The notes under the pieces were generated by a model. It was not told the origin of the DNA. It searched no databases and saw only the letters and a program-made list of their open reading frames with translations. From an uncultured Eubacteriales bacterium (GTDB taxonomy: Bacteria > Bacillota > Clostridia > Oscillospirales > CAG-272): a DNA stretch of 64,000 nucleotides. The DNA lies in contig CAKRZR010000004.1 in assembly GCA_934433485.1 (NCBI GenBank), forward strand, positions 1-64,000. Reading direction: 5' to 3'. The translations under genes and the position numbers were made by a program. Positions 51,863 through 60,708 of the stretch are shown piece after piece; the first letter of the stretch is position 1; each line of letters opens with the position of its first letter.

Positions 51863-51891
51863 TTGAAAAACGTGCGCGGATATGCTATAAT
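51863..51891 (+). promoter_or_regulatory. Promoter of the sugar-kinase/SIS operon
   Basis: TTGAAA (51863-51868), 17 bp and TATAAT (51886-51891). It excludes the in-frame ATG 51863 as a start. Confidence 0.75.
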
Positions 51892-51925
51892 GCAGGAAAT
51901 ACGATACAACAGGAAGGAGACGCGC

Positions 51926-52903
51926 ATGTTAGACCTAACGCTGGACGGCGGCGGCACCAAGCTCAACGCGATTCTGTTCGACGAGGATTACCGCGTTGTG
52001 CAAAGAGCCAGAACAAGCGGTGTGAACCATACGCAGAACGGCAGAGAAGCGGCAGAAAAAAGCGTGAACGACTGTCTGGATGCGGTTTTGTCGGAAAACG
52101 TCACGGAAATCGGCGATGTATACGCCGTATTTGTCGGAGACGCACGGATTTTGCGGGAAACCCTGGCAAAGCGCGTGCGGTTCCGGAGCCTCCGCTTTTT
52201 AGATGAAGCGAGAGCAGGACTGCTCGCCGGAGCCGGCTATCGTACCGGTTTGCTTGCGTTGTCGGGTACCGGATCGGACGTTTTCAATATACACGTGAAA
52301 GGCAGCAACTTTATCGGTGGGCTTGGTCCCATTCTCGGCGACCAGGGCAGCGGCGCGTGGATCGGTTTGCAGGCCATTCGCGCAGTCGGACGGGATGTAA
52401 ACGGTTGGGGCGAAAAAACCGCTCTGACCGATGCTGTCATGGAAAAATACCATGCAGACGGTAAGATTTTCAACGTCGTGTGGCAGTTCCACGGCTCATC
52501 GACGCCGTACGCGATGACAGCGTCCATCGTCCCGCTTGTGACCGAGGCTGCCTACGCCGGAGATGCCGTTGCGCTGGAGATCTTCCGCAGCGCCGGAGAG
52601 GTGCTGGCGAAGCAGATGATCGCGTTGCTGCGGAGGGATCCGGTGTGGGACCACGATGTGGTCACTTTATGCGGCGGCGCGTGGAAAAGCCATCCGATGA
52701 TGAAGCGGTCTTTTGCGGAAACCCTGTGTGCCGCGTATCCCATGCTTACGGTGAATCGACCGTGGTTTGAACACGTGGTAGCCGGTATGATGGACAAGGC
52801 ACTGCGAACCGGGTACAGCCGCGAGGAGGCGCGCGAGATTCTCCGGAAGAACTGTACAGAGGAATGCCTCGATGAAAGGAATGCAATGTATGAGCGCGAT
52901 TGA
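51926..52903 (+). CDS. BadF/BadG/BcrA/D-family sugar kinase (GlcNAc kinase-like)
   Basis: The 325-residue protein has ASKHA-fold signatures: MLDLTLDGGGTKLNAILFD (phosphate 1), LLALSGTGSDVFNIH, LGDQGSGAWIGLQAIR and LCGGAWKSHP. These match N-acetylglucosamine/N-acetylmuramate kinase-like members of the BadF family. ATG 51926 follows AAGGAGA. It is translationally linked to two SIS proteins, which suggests amino-sugar recycling. Confidence 0.87.
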   Translation: MLDLTLDGGGTKLNAILFDEDYRVVQRARTSGVNHTQNGREAAEKSVNDCLDAVLSENVTEIGDVYAVFVGDARILRETLAKRVRFRSLRFLDEARAGLLAGAGYRTGLLALSGTGSDVFNIHVKGSNFIGGLGPILGDQGSGAWIGLQAIRAVGRDVNGWGEKTALTDAVMEKYHADGKIFNVVWQFHGSSTPYAMTASIVPLVTEAAYAGDAVALEIFRSAGEVLAKQMIALLRRDPVWDHDVVTLCGGAWKSHPMMKRSFAETLCAAYPMLTVNRPWFEHVVAGMMDKALRTGYSREEAREILRKNCTEECLDERNAMYERD

Positions 52904-53636
52904 TGCGTATTTTGACAATTTTGCAAAGGTACTGGAAACGGTGCGCGCCACCCAGAGCGAGAATCTGGAAAAGGCGGCGCAAATGCTCGCGGACGCTACG
53001 GCAAACGGGCACAATATTTTCACGTTCGGATGCAGCCACGCGGGACTTCTCGCGCTGGAGCTGTATTATCGCACCGGCGGCATGATGACGATCAACCCGG
53101 TACGCGCGCCCGGTCTGTGCCTTGATATCGACCCGGCGACCATGACGAGCCAGATGGAACGGCTGCCGGAATACGGCCGTGTGATCGTCGATCATCAGCC
53201 GATCGGAGAAGGGGACGCGGTGATCATCCATTCCGTGTCCGGACGCAACACGGTGACTGTCGATTTCGCGCTCCGCTGTCGGGAAAAGGGCGCCCATGTG
53301 ATCGCGCTGACCTCCGTTGCGGCAGGCAAGGCGATCCCGTCGCGCCATCCGTCCGGCAAGCTGCTCATGGATTGTGCGGATATCGTGCTGGACAACTGCG
53401 GCTGTGTGGGCGACGCGTCCATTCACGTAGAGGGCGTGCCGGAAAAGGTCGCGCCTACCTCTACAGCAATCGGCGCTGCCATGCTCAACGCTGCGGTGGG
53501 CAGAACGGTGGAGATCCTCTGCGAACGCGGCATCACACCACCTGTGTTCCTGTCCGCGAATGTTCCAGGCGGCGATGAGCACAATAAAGAAATGCTCACA
53601 AAATACAAAGACCATATTTTCTACATGGGTCACTGA
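52890..53636 (+). CDS. SIS-domain sugar isomerase/deglycating protein, paralogue A
   Basis: The 248-residue protein has SIS folds: FTFGCSHAGLLALELYYRTGGMM, VIIHSVSGRNTVTVDFALRCREKGAHVIALTS and ANVPGGDEHN. The gene overlaps the kinase gene by 14 bp. The start is ATG 52890 with AAAGGA 9 bases upstream; two earlier in-frame ATGs are possible. Its neighbour 53691-54422 is a paralogue. SIS proteins here could bind GlcNAc-6-P or MurNAc-6-P. Confidence 0.87.
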   Translation: MSAIDAYFDNFAKVLETVRATQSENLEKAAQMLADATANGHNIFTFGCSHAGLLALELYYRTGGMMTINPVRAPGLCLDIDPATMTSQMERLPEYGRVIVDHQPIGEGDAVIIHSVSGRNTVTVDFALRCREKGAHVIALTSVAAGKAIPSRHPSGKLLMDCADIVLDNCGCVGDASIHVEGVPEKVAPTSTAIGAAMLNAAVGRTVEILCERGITPPVFLSANVPGGDEHNKEMLTKYKDHIFYMGH

Positions 53637-53690
53637 AATCTATACACCGGCGGACGCATCCGACAGGGCGCGCTGCCACAGGAGGAAATT

Positions 53691-54422
53691 ATGCTTCTCG
53701 ACCAATACTACGAAACCTTAGACAAGCTTATTGAAAAGGTACGCACCACACAGCGCGACAACATCATCAAGGCGGGAGAAATGATCGCGGAATCCGTGGA
53801 AAACGGCGGCAACATCTACCTGTCCGGCATCTGCCATTCCATCGAAAACGATGTGATCTACCGCGGAGGCGGTCCGATCTTTTATAAACACTTCTCCTGG
53901 AACATGAATGTCGAGCGGCAGGGCAGAAACCGCGACCGTTCCGATATCGACCAGAGCCTGTGGGGCATGGCTGCATATGCGCTCAAAATGTCCAACATGC
54001 GTCCCGGTGACGTTCTGATGGTATCTTCTGTTTCCGGACGCACCGTGTCTGCCGTTGACCTCGCGTATGAAGCGAAAAAGATGGGCATCAAGGTTATCGC
54101 GTTCACTTCAATGGAATACACCACAACTGTCGATCCCGTGCATCCGTCCGGCAAACGCCTTTACGAAATGGTCGATATCGCGATGGACAACTGCGCCCCG
54201 GCGGCAGAGGCGATGATGGAGGTTCCCGGCATCGAAGCGCATTATGCGGCAGCCAGCGGCATCGCGTGCGATATCCTGCTCTGGAGCATGACGACGGTCG
54301 CGGTGGAAACCATGCTCAAGCACGGCAAAACGCCGGGCATCTTGAAGAGCGCGAACTTCCCGGGCGGCAACGACTACAACAAAACCGTGATCGAGCCGCA
54401 TTACGACGAGTTCGGCTGGTAA
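53691..54422 (+). CDS. SIS-domain sugar isomerase/deglycating protein, paralogue B
   Basis: The 243-residue protein shares layout with paralogue A: LIEKVRTTQRDNIIKAGEMIAESVENGGNIY, MVSSVSGRTVSAVDLAYEAKKMGIKVIAFTS, VHPSGKRLYEMVDIAMDNC and SANFPGGNDYN. AGGAGG precedes ATG 53691. Key differences, such as HSIEND for CSHAG, suggest distinct ligands or a heterodimer. A hairpin with short U-tract ends the operon. Confidence 0.87.
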   Translation: MLLDQYYETLDKLIEKVRTTQRDNIIKAGEMIAESVENGGNIYLSGICHSIENDVIYRGGGPIFYKHFSWNMNVERQGRNRDRSDIDQSLWGMAAYALKMSNMRPGDVLMVSSVSGRTVSAVDLAYEAKKMGIKVIAFTSMEYTTTVDPVHPSGKRLYEMVDIAMDNCAPAAEAMMEVPGIEAHYAAASGIACDILLWSMTTVAVETMLKHGKTPGILKSANFPGGNDYNKTVIEPHYDEFGW

Positions 54423-54435
54423 TAGACTTTTACAG

Positions 54436-54463
54436 GAAAAAGCGTGTGATTCTGCGCTTTTTC
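54436..54463 (+). terminator. Hairpin after the SIS operon
   Basis: GAAAAAGCG (54436-54444) pairs with CGCTTTTTC (54455-54463). The U-run lies in the stem and the tail is weak. Confidence 0.6.
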
Positions 54464-54592
54464 TGGTTGGGGGAAAAGTTTTTTTACTGCATTATCTTTA
54501 TCGTTTTTTAACACCGTGTACAAATTTCGGATACGTCGTCGATGGCGCGAAGAAATATTCCAAAAAGAATTCGAGACAAAGGAGGTCATCGC

Positions 54593-54625
54593 GTGGGAGG
54601 CGTCTCACGTGAATACTGCGTATGA
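54593..54625 (+). CDS. Possible ten-codon leader reading frame overlapping ftsH
   Basis: GTG at 54593 has AAAGGAGG ideally placed about six to eight bases upstream, encodes ten residues (VGGVSREYCV) and stops with TGA overlapping the ftsH ATG (ATGA). The ftsH start itself has no well-spaced ribosome site. This would couple ftsH translation to the leader. Its peptide need not have a role. Alternatively the strong site simply serves ftsH at long spacing. Confidence 0.4.
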   Translation: MGGVSREYCV

Positions 54626-56433
54626 ATGAAGTCAAAAGACCGAAAAAGCCACTTCTGTTTTACTATACGATCGTCCTTGTTGTGATGCTGCTCATCAACC
54701 TGATCGCCATGCCGCGGCTCATGTCCCGGCAGATCAAGGAGGTCGACTACGGCACGTTCATGACCATGACGGAGCAGGACGACATTGGTCGCGTCGAAGT
54801 GCAGGACAACCAGATTCTCTTTACAAACAAAGCGGAGGACACTGTCTACAAAACAGGCGTTCTGGATGATCCGGGATTGACCGAGCGGCTGCACGAGCAC
54901 GGTGCGGTGTTTTCCGGCGAGATCGTGGAGGAAACGTCTCCGATTGTCAGCTTTCTCGTGAGCTGGGTGCTGCCGATCGTTATCTTCTATGCGCTCGGTC
55001 AGTTCATGATGCAGCAGATCATGAAAAAGAGCGGCGGCAACTCTATGATGTTCAACATGGGAAAATCGAATGCCAAGGTCTATGTGAAATCCTCCGACGG
55101 CATCAAATTCTCCGACGTCGCCGGTGAGGACGAAGCGAAGGACAACCTCAAGGAAATCGTCGATTACCTGCACAATCCGCAAAAATATACCGCCATCGGC
55201 GCCGCTATGCCGAAAGGAATCTTACTTGTAGGACCTCCTGGAACCGGCAAAACGATGCTCGCAAAGGCGGTGGCTGGTGAGGCAAACGTGCCATTTTTCT
55301 CCATGTCCGGCTCGGAATTTGTCGAAATGTTCGTCGGTATGGGCGCGTCCAAGGTCCGGGATCTGTTCCGGCAGGCAAAGGAAAAGGCGCCCTGTATCGT
55401 GTTCATCGATGAGATCGACGCCATCGGTCAGAAGCGTGATGGGCGGTTCGGCGGCAATGACGAAAGAGAACAGACCCTAAACCAGCTCCTCACCGAAATG
55501 GACGGCTTTGAGGGCAACACGGGTGTGATCATTCTGGCGGCGACGAACCGTCCCGAATCGCTCGATCCCGCGCTCACCCGTCCCGGTCGTTTTGACCGCA
55601 GAGTTCCGGTGGAATTGCCGGATCTCGCGGGCAGAGAAGCGATTCTGCGGGTACACGCGAAAAAGATTAAGGTGGACGCGAACGTGGACTTTGCCCATAT
55701 CGCGCGTATGGCGTCCGGTGCGTCCGGTGCGGAGCTTGCCAATATCGTGAACGAAGCGGCACTGCGTGCGGTGCGTGACGGCAGAGACTGCGCGACGGAG
55801 GCGGATCTTGAGGAAAGCATCGAGGTCGTCATCGCCGGGTACCAGAAGAAAAACGCGATCCTTACCGATGCGGAGAAAAAGATCGTCGCCTACCACGAGA
55901 TCGGACACGCCCTGGTCGCCGCCAAGCAAAACGGCACAGCACCTGTCCAAAAGATCACGATCGTACCGAGAACCTCCGGCGCGCTCGGCTACACGATGCA
56001 GGTCGAGGAGGGCAACCATTACCTCATGACAAAGGAGGAAATGGAAGCGAAAATCTGCACCTATACCGGCGGACGCGCAGCGGAAGCGGTTGTATTCGGC
56101 TCCATTACCACCGGTGCGTCGAACGATATTGAACAGGCGACCCGCATGGCACGCGCGATGATCACCCGCTATGGCATGAGCGACGAATTTGGCATGGTCG
56201 CAATGGAAACGGTTACGAATCAGTACTTAGGCGGCGATACCTCGCTGTCCTGCTCCGCGGAAACGCAGACAGAGATTGACAAACTGGTCGTCGCGGAAGT
56301 GAAGCGCGCATATGACAAGGCGGTCTCGATTCTTACGGAAAACCGCGCGAAGCTGGACGCACTTGCCGCGCATCTGTATGAAAAGGAGACAATTACGGGC
56401 GAGGAGTTCATGACCATTTTGAACGCACAATAA
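54622..56433 (+). CDS. ftsH: ATP-dependent zinc metalloprotease FtsH
   Basis: The 603-residue protein has two TM helices around residues 11-30 and 108-127. The AAA module has Walker A GPPGTGKT (204-211), Walker B IVFIDEID, and the SRH with ATNRPESLDPALTRPGRFDR. The zinc motif is HEIGH (425-429), where most FtsH proteins have HEAGH; the ligand pattern HExxH is intact. It degrades membrane and short-lived cytosolic proteins. In-frame TGA just upstream fixes ATG 54622 as the first possible start. The gene sits downstream of the leader reading frame described above. Confidence 0.95.
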   Translation: MNEVKRPKKPLLFYYTIVLVVMLLINLIAMPRLMSRQIKEVDYGTFMTMTEQDDIGRVEVQDNQILFTNKAEDTVYKTGVLDDPGLTERLHEHGAVFSGEIVEETSPIVSFLVSWVLPIVIFYALGQFMMQQIMKKSGGNSMMFNMGKSNAKVYVKSSDGIKFSDVAGEDEAKDNLKEIVDYLHNPQKYTAIGAAMPKGILLVGPPGTGKTMLAKAVAGEANVPFFSMSGSEFVEMFVGMGASKVRDLFRQAKEKAPCIVFIDEIDAIGQKRDGRFGGNDEREQTLNQLLTEMDGFEGNTGVIILAATNRPESLDPALTRPGRFDRRVPVELPDLAGREAILRVHAKKIKVDANVDFAHIARMASGASGAELANIVNEAALRAVRDGRDCATEADLEESIEVVIAGYQKKNAILTDAEKKIVAYHEIGHALVAAKQNGTAPVQKITIVPRTSGALGYTMQVEEGNHYLMTKEEMEAKICTYTGGRAAEAVVFGSITTGASNDIEQATRMARAMITRYGMSDEFGMVAMETVTNQYLGGDTSLSCSAETQTEIDKLVVAEVKRAYDKAVSILTENRAKLDALAAHLYEKETITGEEFMTILNAQ

Positions 56434-56506
56434 CAGTTGTCATCATGGCAGTCACACAATTTTATCCACAACTCTGCAACGAATTGCTACAGGAGAAACA
56501 GGAGCT

Positions 56507-57325
56507 ATGGAAAATCATGGTATTTTTTCGGAACCGAACTGGTTCTATATCCTCTACGGCGTGTTTTTGATCGGATGCTTTCTCGGTGTCGTGATCGAAA
56601 CGCTGTGGTGCATGCTTCGCTACCACAAAATTGAGAGCCGCAAGGGACTGGTGATCGGACCATTCAACCTTGTGTACGGCTTCGGCGCGGTGCTCATGAC
56701 GATTGCGCTGTATCCGCTGCGGGAGGCGCGGGATCTTTGGATTTTCGCGTGCGGCAGCGTCATCGGCGGCGTATATGAGTATGTATGCAGCGTTGTGCAG
56801 GAAAAAACGGTAGGAACCATTTCGTGGAACTACTCCCGTTTCCCGCTCAACCTGCATGGCAGAATCAACCTGCTATACTGCTTCTTCTGGGGCATTCTGG
56901 CGCTTCTCTGGGTACATGACGTGTATCCGCCGCTCCACGGACTGATCGTGCGCGTGCCGCTTACCTGGGGGATCGTTCTCACCTGGGTGGGACTGGTGTT
57001 CTTTACGCTCAACACGATCCTGACCGCCATGGTTATCAATCGGGAGAGAATGCGCCGCCAGTGTCCGGATAAGCTGTCCGACGGTTGGCTCGGCAAATTC
57101 CTCGATAAACGGTATCCGACCGCGCGTGTGGTGCGGATCTTCCCGAATATGCACTTCGACACAATGAAGAACAGCAAGCTTGAGGTGCTGAGCGAAAAGC
57201 AGATCGTCCAGGCGATCGAAAAGCTGAACGCGACGCAGAAGCAGCGCGTACGGGAAGTCGTGACCCGCTTCTTAGAGGAAAACGAAAAGGTAATCGCCTT
57301 AAAAAACAAAATCGGAAAGAAATAA
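56507..57325 (+). CDS. CmpB-like ABC-transporter type IV membrane protein
   Basis: The 272-residue protein has five to six helices with the PF06541 motif SRKGLVIGPFNLVYGFGAVLMT and YEYVCSVVQEKTVGTISWNYSRFPLNLHGRINL. It is followed by a ~90-residue basic, coiled cytoplasmic tail (LSEKQIVQAIEKLNATQKQRVREVVTR). Family members are annotated as putative ABC permeases without proven function. ACAGGAG lies upstream of ATG 56507. It probably shares the ftsH transcript. Confidence 0.85.
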   Translation: MENHGIFSEPNWFYILYGVFLIGCFLGVVIETLWCMLRYHKIESRKGLVIGPFNLVYGFGAVLMTIALYPLREARDLWIFACGSVIGGVYEYVCSVVQEKTVGTISWNYSRFPLNLHGRINLLYCFFWGILALLWVHDVYPPLHGLIVRVPLTWGIVLTWVGLVFFTLNTILTAMVINRERMRRQCPDKLSDGWLGKFLDKRYPTARVVRIFPNMHFDTMKNSKLEVLSEKQIVQAIEKLNATQKQRVREVVTRFLEENEKVIALKNKIGKK

Positions 57326-57331
57326 AGAACT

Positions 57332-57413
57332 CGCCGCGGAGATTTGGAAAACGCAGCTTTACGGATGCTGTATGGAGCATCCGAAGTAGAAGAATCCATC
57401 CGCGGCGGTTTTT
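57332..57413 (+). terminator. Compound terminator after the CmpB-like gene
   Basis: Outer arms CGCCGCGGA (57332-57340) and TCCGCGGCG (57399-57407) enclose an inner hairpin CGGATGCT/AGCATCCG (57362-57383), followed by T5. Confidence 0.7.
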
Positions 57414-57451
57414 GAATTTATGAGAAAGAAGTAAATTTTTCCGTCGCGCTC

Positions 57452-57480
57452 TTGACAGCGATTATCAAAACTGCTATACT
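57452..57480 (+). promoter_or_regulatory. Promoter of the hydrolase-dehydrogenase unit
   Basis: TTGACA (57452-57457), 17 bp and TATACT (57475-57480). It excludes TTG 57452 as a start codon. Confidence 0.85.
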
Positions 57481-57568
57481 ATCCATGTCCGGAAATGGTT
57501 GGAACAGCGCGTCCAGCTGCCGGATCCATCACACAGAAAAGAGGAGACGCCGTTTCCGCCGCGTCTGG

Positions 57569-58336
57569 ATGAGAGACGGCAGACAACTTATGGAAATGCA
57601 GTATTCCGATTGGTGCGGCTTTCGCAGAGCGGATTTTCGCTTTGAGGACAGAGACGCGCTGATCGTTTTTCCCAATCACGATGGCTGGGGCAGTGGACGG
57701 CTTATGATGAAAATGGAGTATTTCGGCGCGTTTCCGCAGCTGGAAACGGAACTGCTTGACGCCGGCTTTCATCTCGCCTATTTTCGCAATAGCAACCGCT
57801 GGGGCACCGATCCCGACCACGATGCACGCAAACGGTTCGCGGATTTTCTGGCGGAACAATTCCATGTAAATCCGCGCTTTGTCCCCATCGGCATGAGCTG
57901 CGGCGGACTGATCAGCGTGAATTTCGCTTCCCGCTACCCGGATTACGTATCGCTGCTGTATCTGGACGCGCCGGTCATGAACCTGCTCAGCTGTCCGATG
58001 GGCTTTGGCGTCGGCGACGCGCTGGGCGAGGGGGACAGCGGCTTCCGCGAAATTGAGGCGGCATACGGCTTCACGCGTTCGTCCATCCTGACCTATCGTG
58101 CACACCCCATCGACCGGATCCCAATGCTCATCGGTCACAGACTGCCGGTAGCGCTTGTATATGGAGACAGCGACACCACCGTTCCGTATATCGAAAACGG
58201 AAAGGTGCTCGAGGATGCGTATCGCAAGACGGATTTGCCGCTGTTCTGTGAGGGAAAGCGCGGCTGCGGTCATCATCCGCACGGTCTGCCGGACAATACG
58301 GCACTGCTCGCGTTTATCCGCGAGAATATGCTCTGA
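57569..58336 (+). CDS. Alpha/beta hydrolase
   Basis: The 255-residue protein has the alpha/beta-hydrolase pattern: DALIVFPNHDGWGSGRLM, VPIGMSCGGLISV (nucleophile Ser in GxSxG, here GMSCG), LLYLDAPV and the His region GCGHHPHGLPD. The start is uncertain. A good GAGGAG lies at about 57540, yet the first in-frame ATGs are 57569 and 57590. The upstream part before 57487 lies before the transcript. It sits 46 bp ahead of a Gfo/Idh gene, so it may hydrolyse an ester or lactone sugar derivative. Confidence 0.75.
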   Translation: MRDGRQLMEMQYSDWCGFRRADFRFEDRDALIVFPNHDGWGSGRLMMKMEYFGAFPQLETELLDAGFHLAYFRNSNRWGTDPDHDARKRFADFLAEQFHVNPRFVPIGMSCGGLISVNFASRYPDYVSLLYLDAPVMNLLSCPMGFGVGDALGEGDSGFREIEAAYGFTRSSILTYRAHPIDRIPMLIGHRLPVALVYGDSDTTVPYIENGKVLEDAYRKTDLPLFCEGKRGCGHHPHGLPDNTALLAFIRENML

Positions 58337-58381
58337 TCATATCCTATATTTTATTTATAGAAACCAAAGGAGAACACAACA

Positions 58382-59365
58382 ATGTTAAAGGTTGCAATGC
58401 TCAGCAAATGGCACGTACACGCCGCCGGTTACGCCAATATGTTAAAAGGAACCGGTAAGGTGGAGATCACCGCGGTCTGGGACGACGACATTGCGCGCGG
58501 GGAAGCGTGGGCAAAGGAGCTCGGCGCCGATTTTGAACCCGATCTCGACAAGCTTCTCGCCAGAGACGACGTGGAGGCAGTAATCTGCGACGCACCGACC
58601 ACGGCACATCACGACATCCTCATCAAGGCAGCCCGTGCCGGTAAGCATATTTTCACCGAAAAAGCGCTCTGCCCGACCGTTGCGGAATGCGAGGAAGTAA
58701 AGAAGGCAATCGAAGAAGCCGGTGTGACGTTTGTGATCAGCTATCCGCAGAGAGGACGTCCGTCCGTGCTGTTCGCAAAGGACATGATCGCGCGCGGTAT
58801 GTTCGGCAAGATCACCCTCGTTCGCATGCGCGACGCACATGCAGGCGTGTCCGGAAACTGGCTTCCGGACTACTGGTTTGAAAAGAAAGACGCTGCCGGC
58901 GGCGCTATGATGGATCTCGGCTGCCACCCGATGTATCTGCTCGCGTACTTCCTCGGCAAACCGAAGCGCGTTACCGGTATGTTCACCGCACCCTATGGTA
59001 AGCCGGTTGATGAAAACGCGGTCGCGATCGCGGAATTCGACGGCGGCGCACTGGGTGTTGCGGAAACCGCGTTTGTTTCCTACAATTCTCCCCAGACGCT
59101 TGAAATTTACGGCACGGAAGGCTCCATGATCGCCCATGGCGAGGACGTACAGTTCTCCTCCTCCAAGCTGTCCGGCATCAAGAACGGCTTTATGAAACCG
59201 GATCTTCCGCAGGCAAAACCGGTGCCGATCCTTCAGTTCGTAGACGCATGCTTAAACGGCACCGGCTCTCCGGAGGGTCTTGGCATTGATGACGCCATCG
59301 CGCTGACAGAGCTGCTTGAAAACGCGTACATCGGCGACGAAAACGCAAAGATCGTAGCGCTGTAA
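58382..59365 (+). CDS. Gfo/Idh/MocA-family oxidoreductase
   Basis: The 327-residue protein has an N-terminal NAD(P) fold (KVAMLSKWHVHAAGYANML) with the family EKALCPTVAECEEV loop, and the C-terminal beta sheet (YGKPVDENAVAIAEFDGGALGVAETAFVS). The EKP-type catalytic Lys is in EKALCP. It oxidises or reduces a sugar or inositol. AAAGGAG precedes ATG 58382. It is co-transcribed with the hydrolase. Confidence 0.9.
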   Translation: MLKVAMLSKWHVHAAGYANMLKGTGKVEITAVWDDDIARGEAWAKELGADFEPDLDKLLARDDVEAVICDAPTTAHHDILIKAARAGKHIFTEKALCPTVAECEEVKKAIEEAGVTFVISYPQRGRPSVLFAKDMIARGMFGKITLVRMRDAHAGVSGNWLPDYWFEKKDAAGGAMMDLGCHPMYLLAYFLGKPKRVTGMFTAPYGKPVDENAVAIAEFDGGALGVAETAFVSYNSPQTLEIYGTEGSMIAHGEDVQFSSSKLSGIKNGFMKPDLPQAKPVPILQFVDACLNGTGSPEGLGIDDAIALTELLENAYIGDENAKIVAL

Positions 59366-59551
59366 GACACGTTTCACAAGGCACGCGGGGCAGGGATGAA
59401 AGTGCATATCTATCCACGGCATTGTCACCTTGCGCGACAAAATCGGGAAAGAATGCGCTTTTCCCTGCCTTTTTTCATATGGACAGGTGCATACTTACTC
59501 TGAAATCGCCCTATTTTATACACCACGATGGACGAATATGGAGAAAAAGGC

Positions 59552-59580
59552 TTGACGGGCGCGCCATAGGGTGTTATAAT
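59552..59580 (+). promoter_or_regulatory. Promoter of asnA
   Basis: TTGACG (59552-59557), 17 bp and TATAAT (59575-59580). The leader is only about 25 nt, too short for a T-box. A weak hairpin (GGGAAA..TTTCCC, then TTTTTT, about 59441-59474) may end the preceding transcript. Confidence 0.85.
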
Positions 59581-59611
59581 TATTTTATTCTGTTGCAGTG
59601 AGGTATATCCT

Positions 59612-60622
59612 ATGGCAAACACCTATATTCCCGCAGGCTATACGGCAAAGCTGTCCGTATATGAGACCCAGCGGGCGATCGATTTTATCAAACGATGCTT
59701 CCAGCGCAATCTCTCCGCCGCGCTTCATCTGAAACGGGTATCGGCACCGCTGTTTGTAACGGAAAGCTCCGGCTTAAACGACAATTTGAATGGTGTGGAA
59801 CGTCCCGTTTCCTTTGACGTCCCGGCGGTCGGCGAGGAAGCGCAGGTCGTGCATTCTCTCGCGAAGTGGAAGCGGCTGGCACTCAAAAGGTATGAGTTCT
59901 ACGTCGGCAACGGTCTGTATACCGATATGAACGCGATCCGCCGCGACGAGATCCCGGATAATATCCACTCCATCTACGTCGATCAGTGGGACTGGGAAAA
60001 GGTCATCGATCGCGGTATGCGGAATCTTGACTACCTCAAGGATACCGTGTGCCGGATTGTCGGCGCCGTGTGCGATACCAATGACGCGCTGCGTGATGAG
60101 TTTTTCCCGGTGCTGAACGCCGAGATCTCCCGCGAGGTTTCGTTCATCACCACAACGGAGCTGCTGGCACTCTATCCCGCGCTTCCGCCGCAGGAACGTG
60201 AAAACGCGTATGTACGCGAGCATCCGACGACATTTCTCATGCAGATCGGCGACAAGCTGCCAAACGGCAAGCCGCATGACGGACGCGCGCCGGACTACGA
60301 CGACTGGCAGCTCAACGGCGATATCCTTGTATGGAATCCGGTATTGAACCGTGCGTTTGAGCTGTCGTCCATGGGCATCCGTGTAGATGAGAAATCCCTG
60401 GCGGAGCAGCTTGAGAAAGCCGGCTGTCCCGAGAGAGCGGCGCTGCCGTTCCACAAAATGCTGCTCGCCGGAGAGCTGCCGCTGACCATGGGCGGAGGTA
60501 TCGGACAGTCGCGGCTCTGTATGCTCATGATGCAGACGGCGCATATTGGCGAAGTGCAGGTCAGCCTGTGGGATCGCGAAACCGTTGAAGCGTGTGAGAA
60601 GGCGGGCATTCGCCTTCTGTAA
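59612..60622 (+). CDS. asnA: Aspartate-ammonia ligase AsnA
   Basis: The 336-residue enzyme matches AsnA throughout: ETQRAIDFIKRCFQRNL, VSAPLFVTESSGLNDNLNGVERPVSF, SIYVDQWDWEKVI, LPNGKPHDGRAPDYDDWQLNGDI and TMGGGIGQSRLCMLMM. It makes asparagine from aspartate and ammonia with ATP, in a class II aminoacyl-tRNA synthetase-like fold. GTGAGG lies upstream of ATG 59612. The GH5 gene follows 86 bp later. Confidence 0.97.
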   Translation: MANTYIPAGYTAKLSVYETQRAIDFIKRCFQRNLSAALHLKRVSAPLFVTESSGLNDNLNGVERPVSFDVPAVGEEAQVVHSLAKWKRLALKRYEFYVGNGLYTDMNAIRRDEIPDNIHSIYVDQWDWEKVIDRGMRNLDYLKDTVCRIVGAVCDTNDALRDEFFPVLNAEISREVSFITTTELLALYPALPPQERENAYVREHPTTFLMQIGDKLPNGKPHDGRAPDYDDWQLNGDILVWNPVLNRAFELSSMGIRVDEKSLAEQLEKAGCPERAALPFHKMLLAGELPLTMGGGIGQSRLCMLMMQTAHIGEVQVSLWDRETVEACEKAGIRLL

Positions 60623-60708
60623 ACGCTGTTCCAATATACGATACAACAGGGAAATGCCTGCCATAATGCATGTACGGCAGCGAATCCCATACGAAAGGAA
60701 TGGAGGAT

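Noticed and set aside
59560..59611. T-box leader before asnA
   Set aside because: The leader is only about 25 nt; no T-box sequence or terminator is present.
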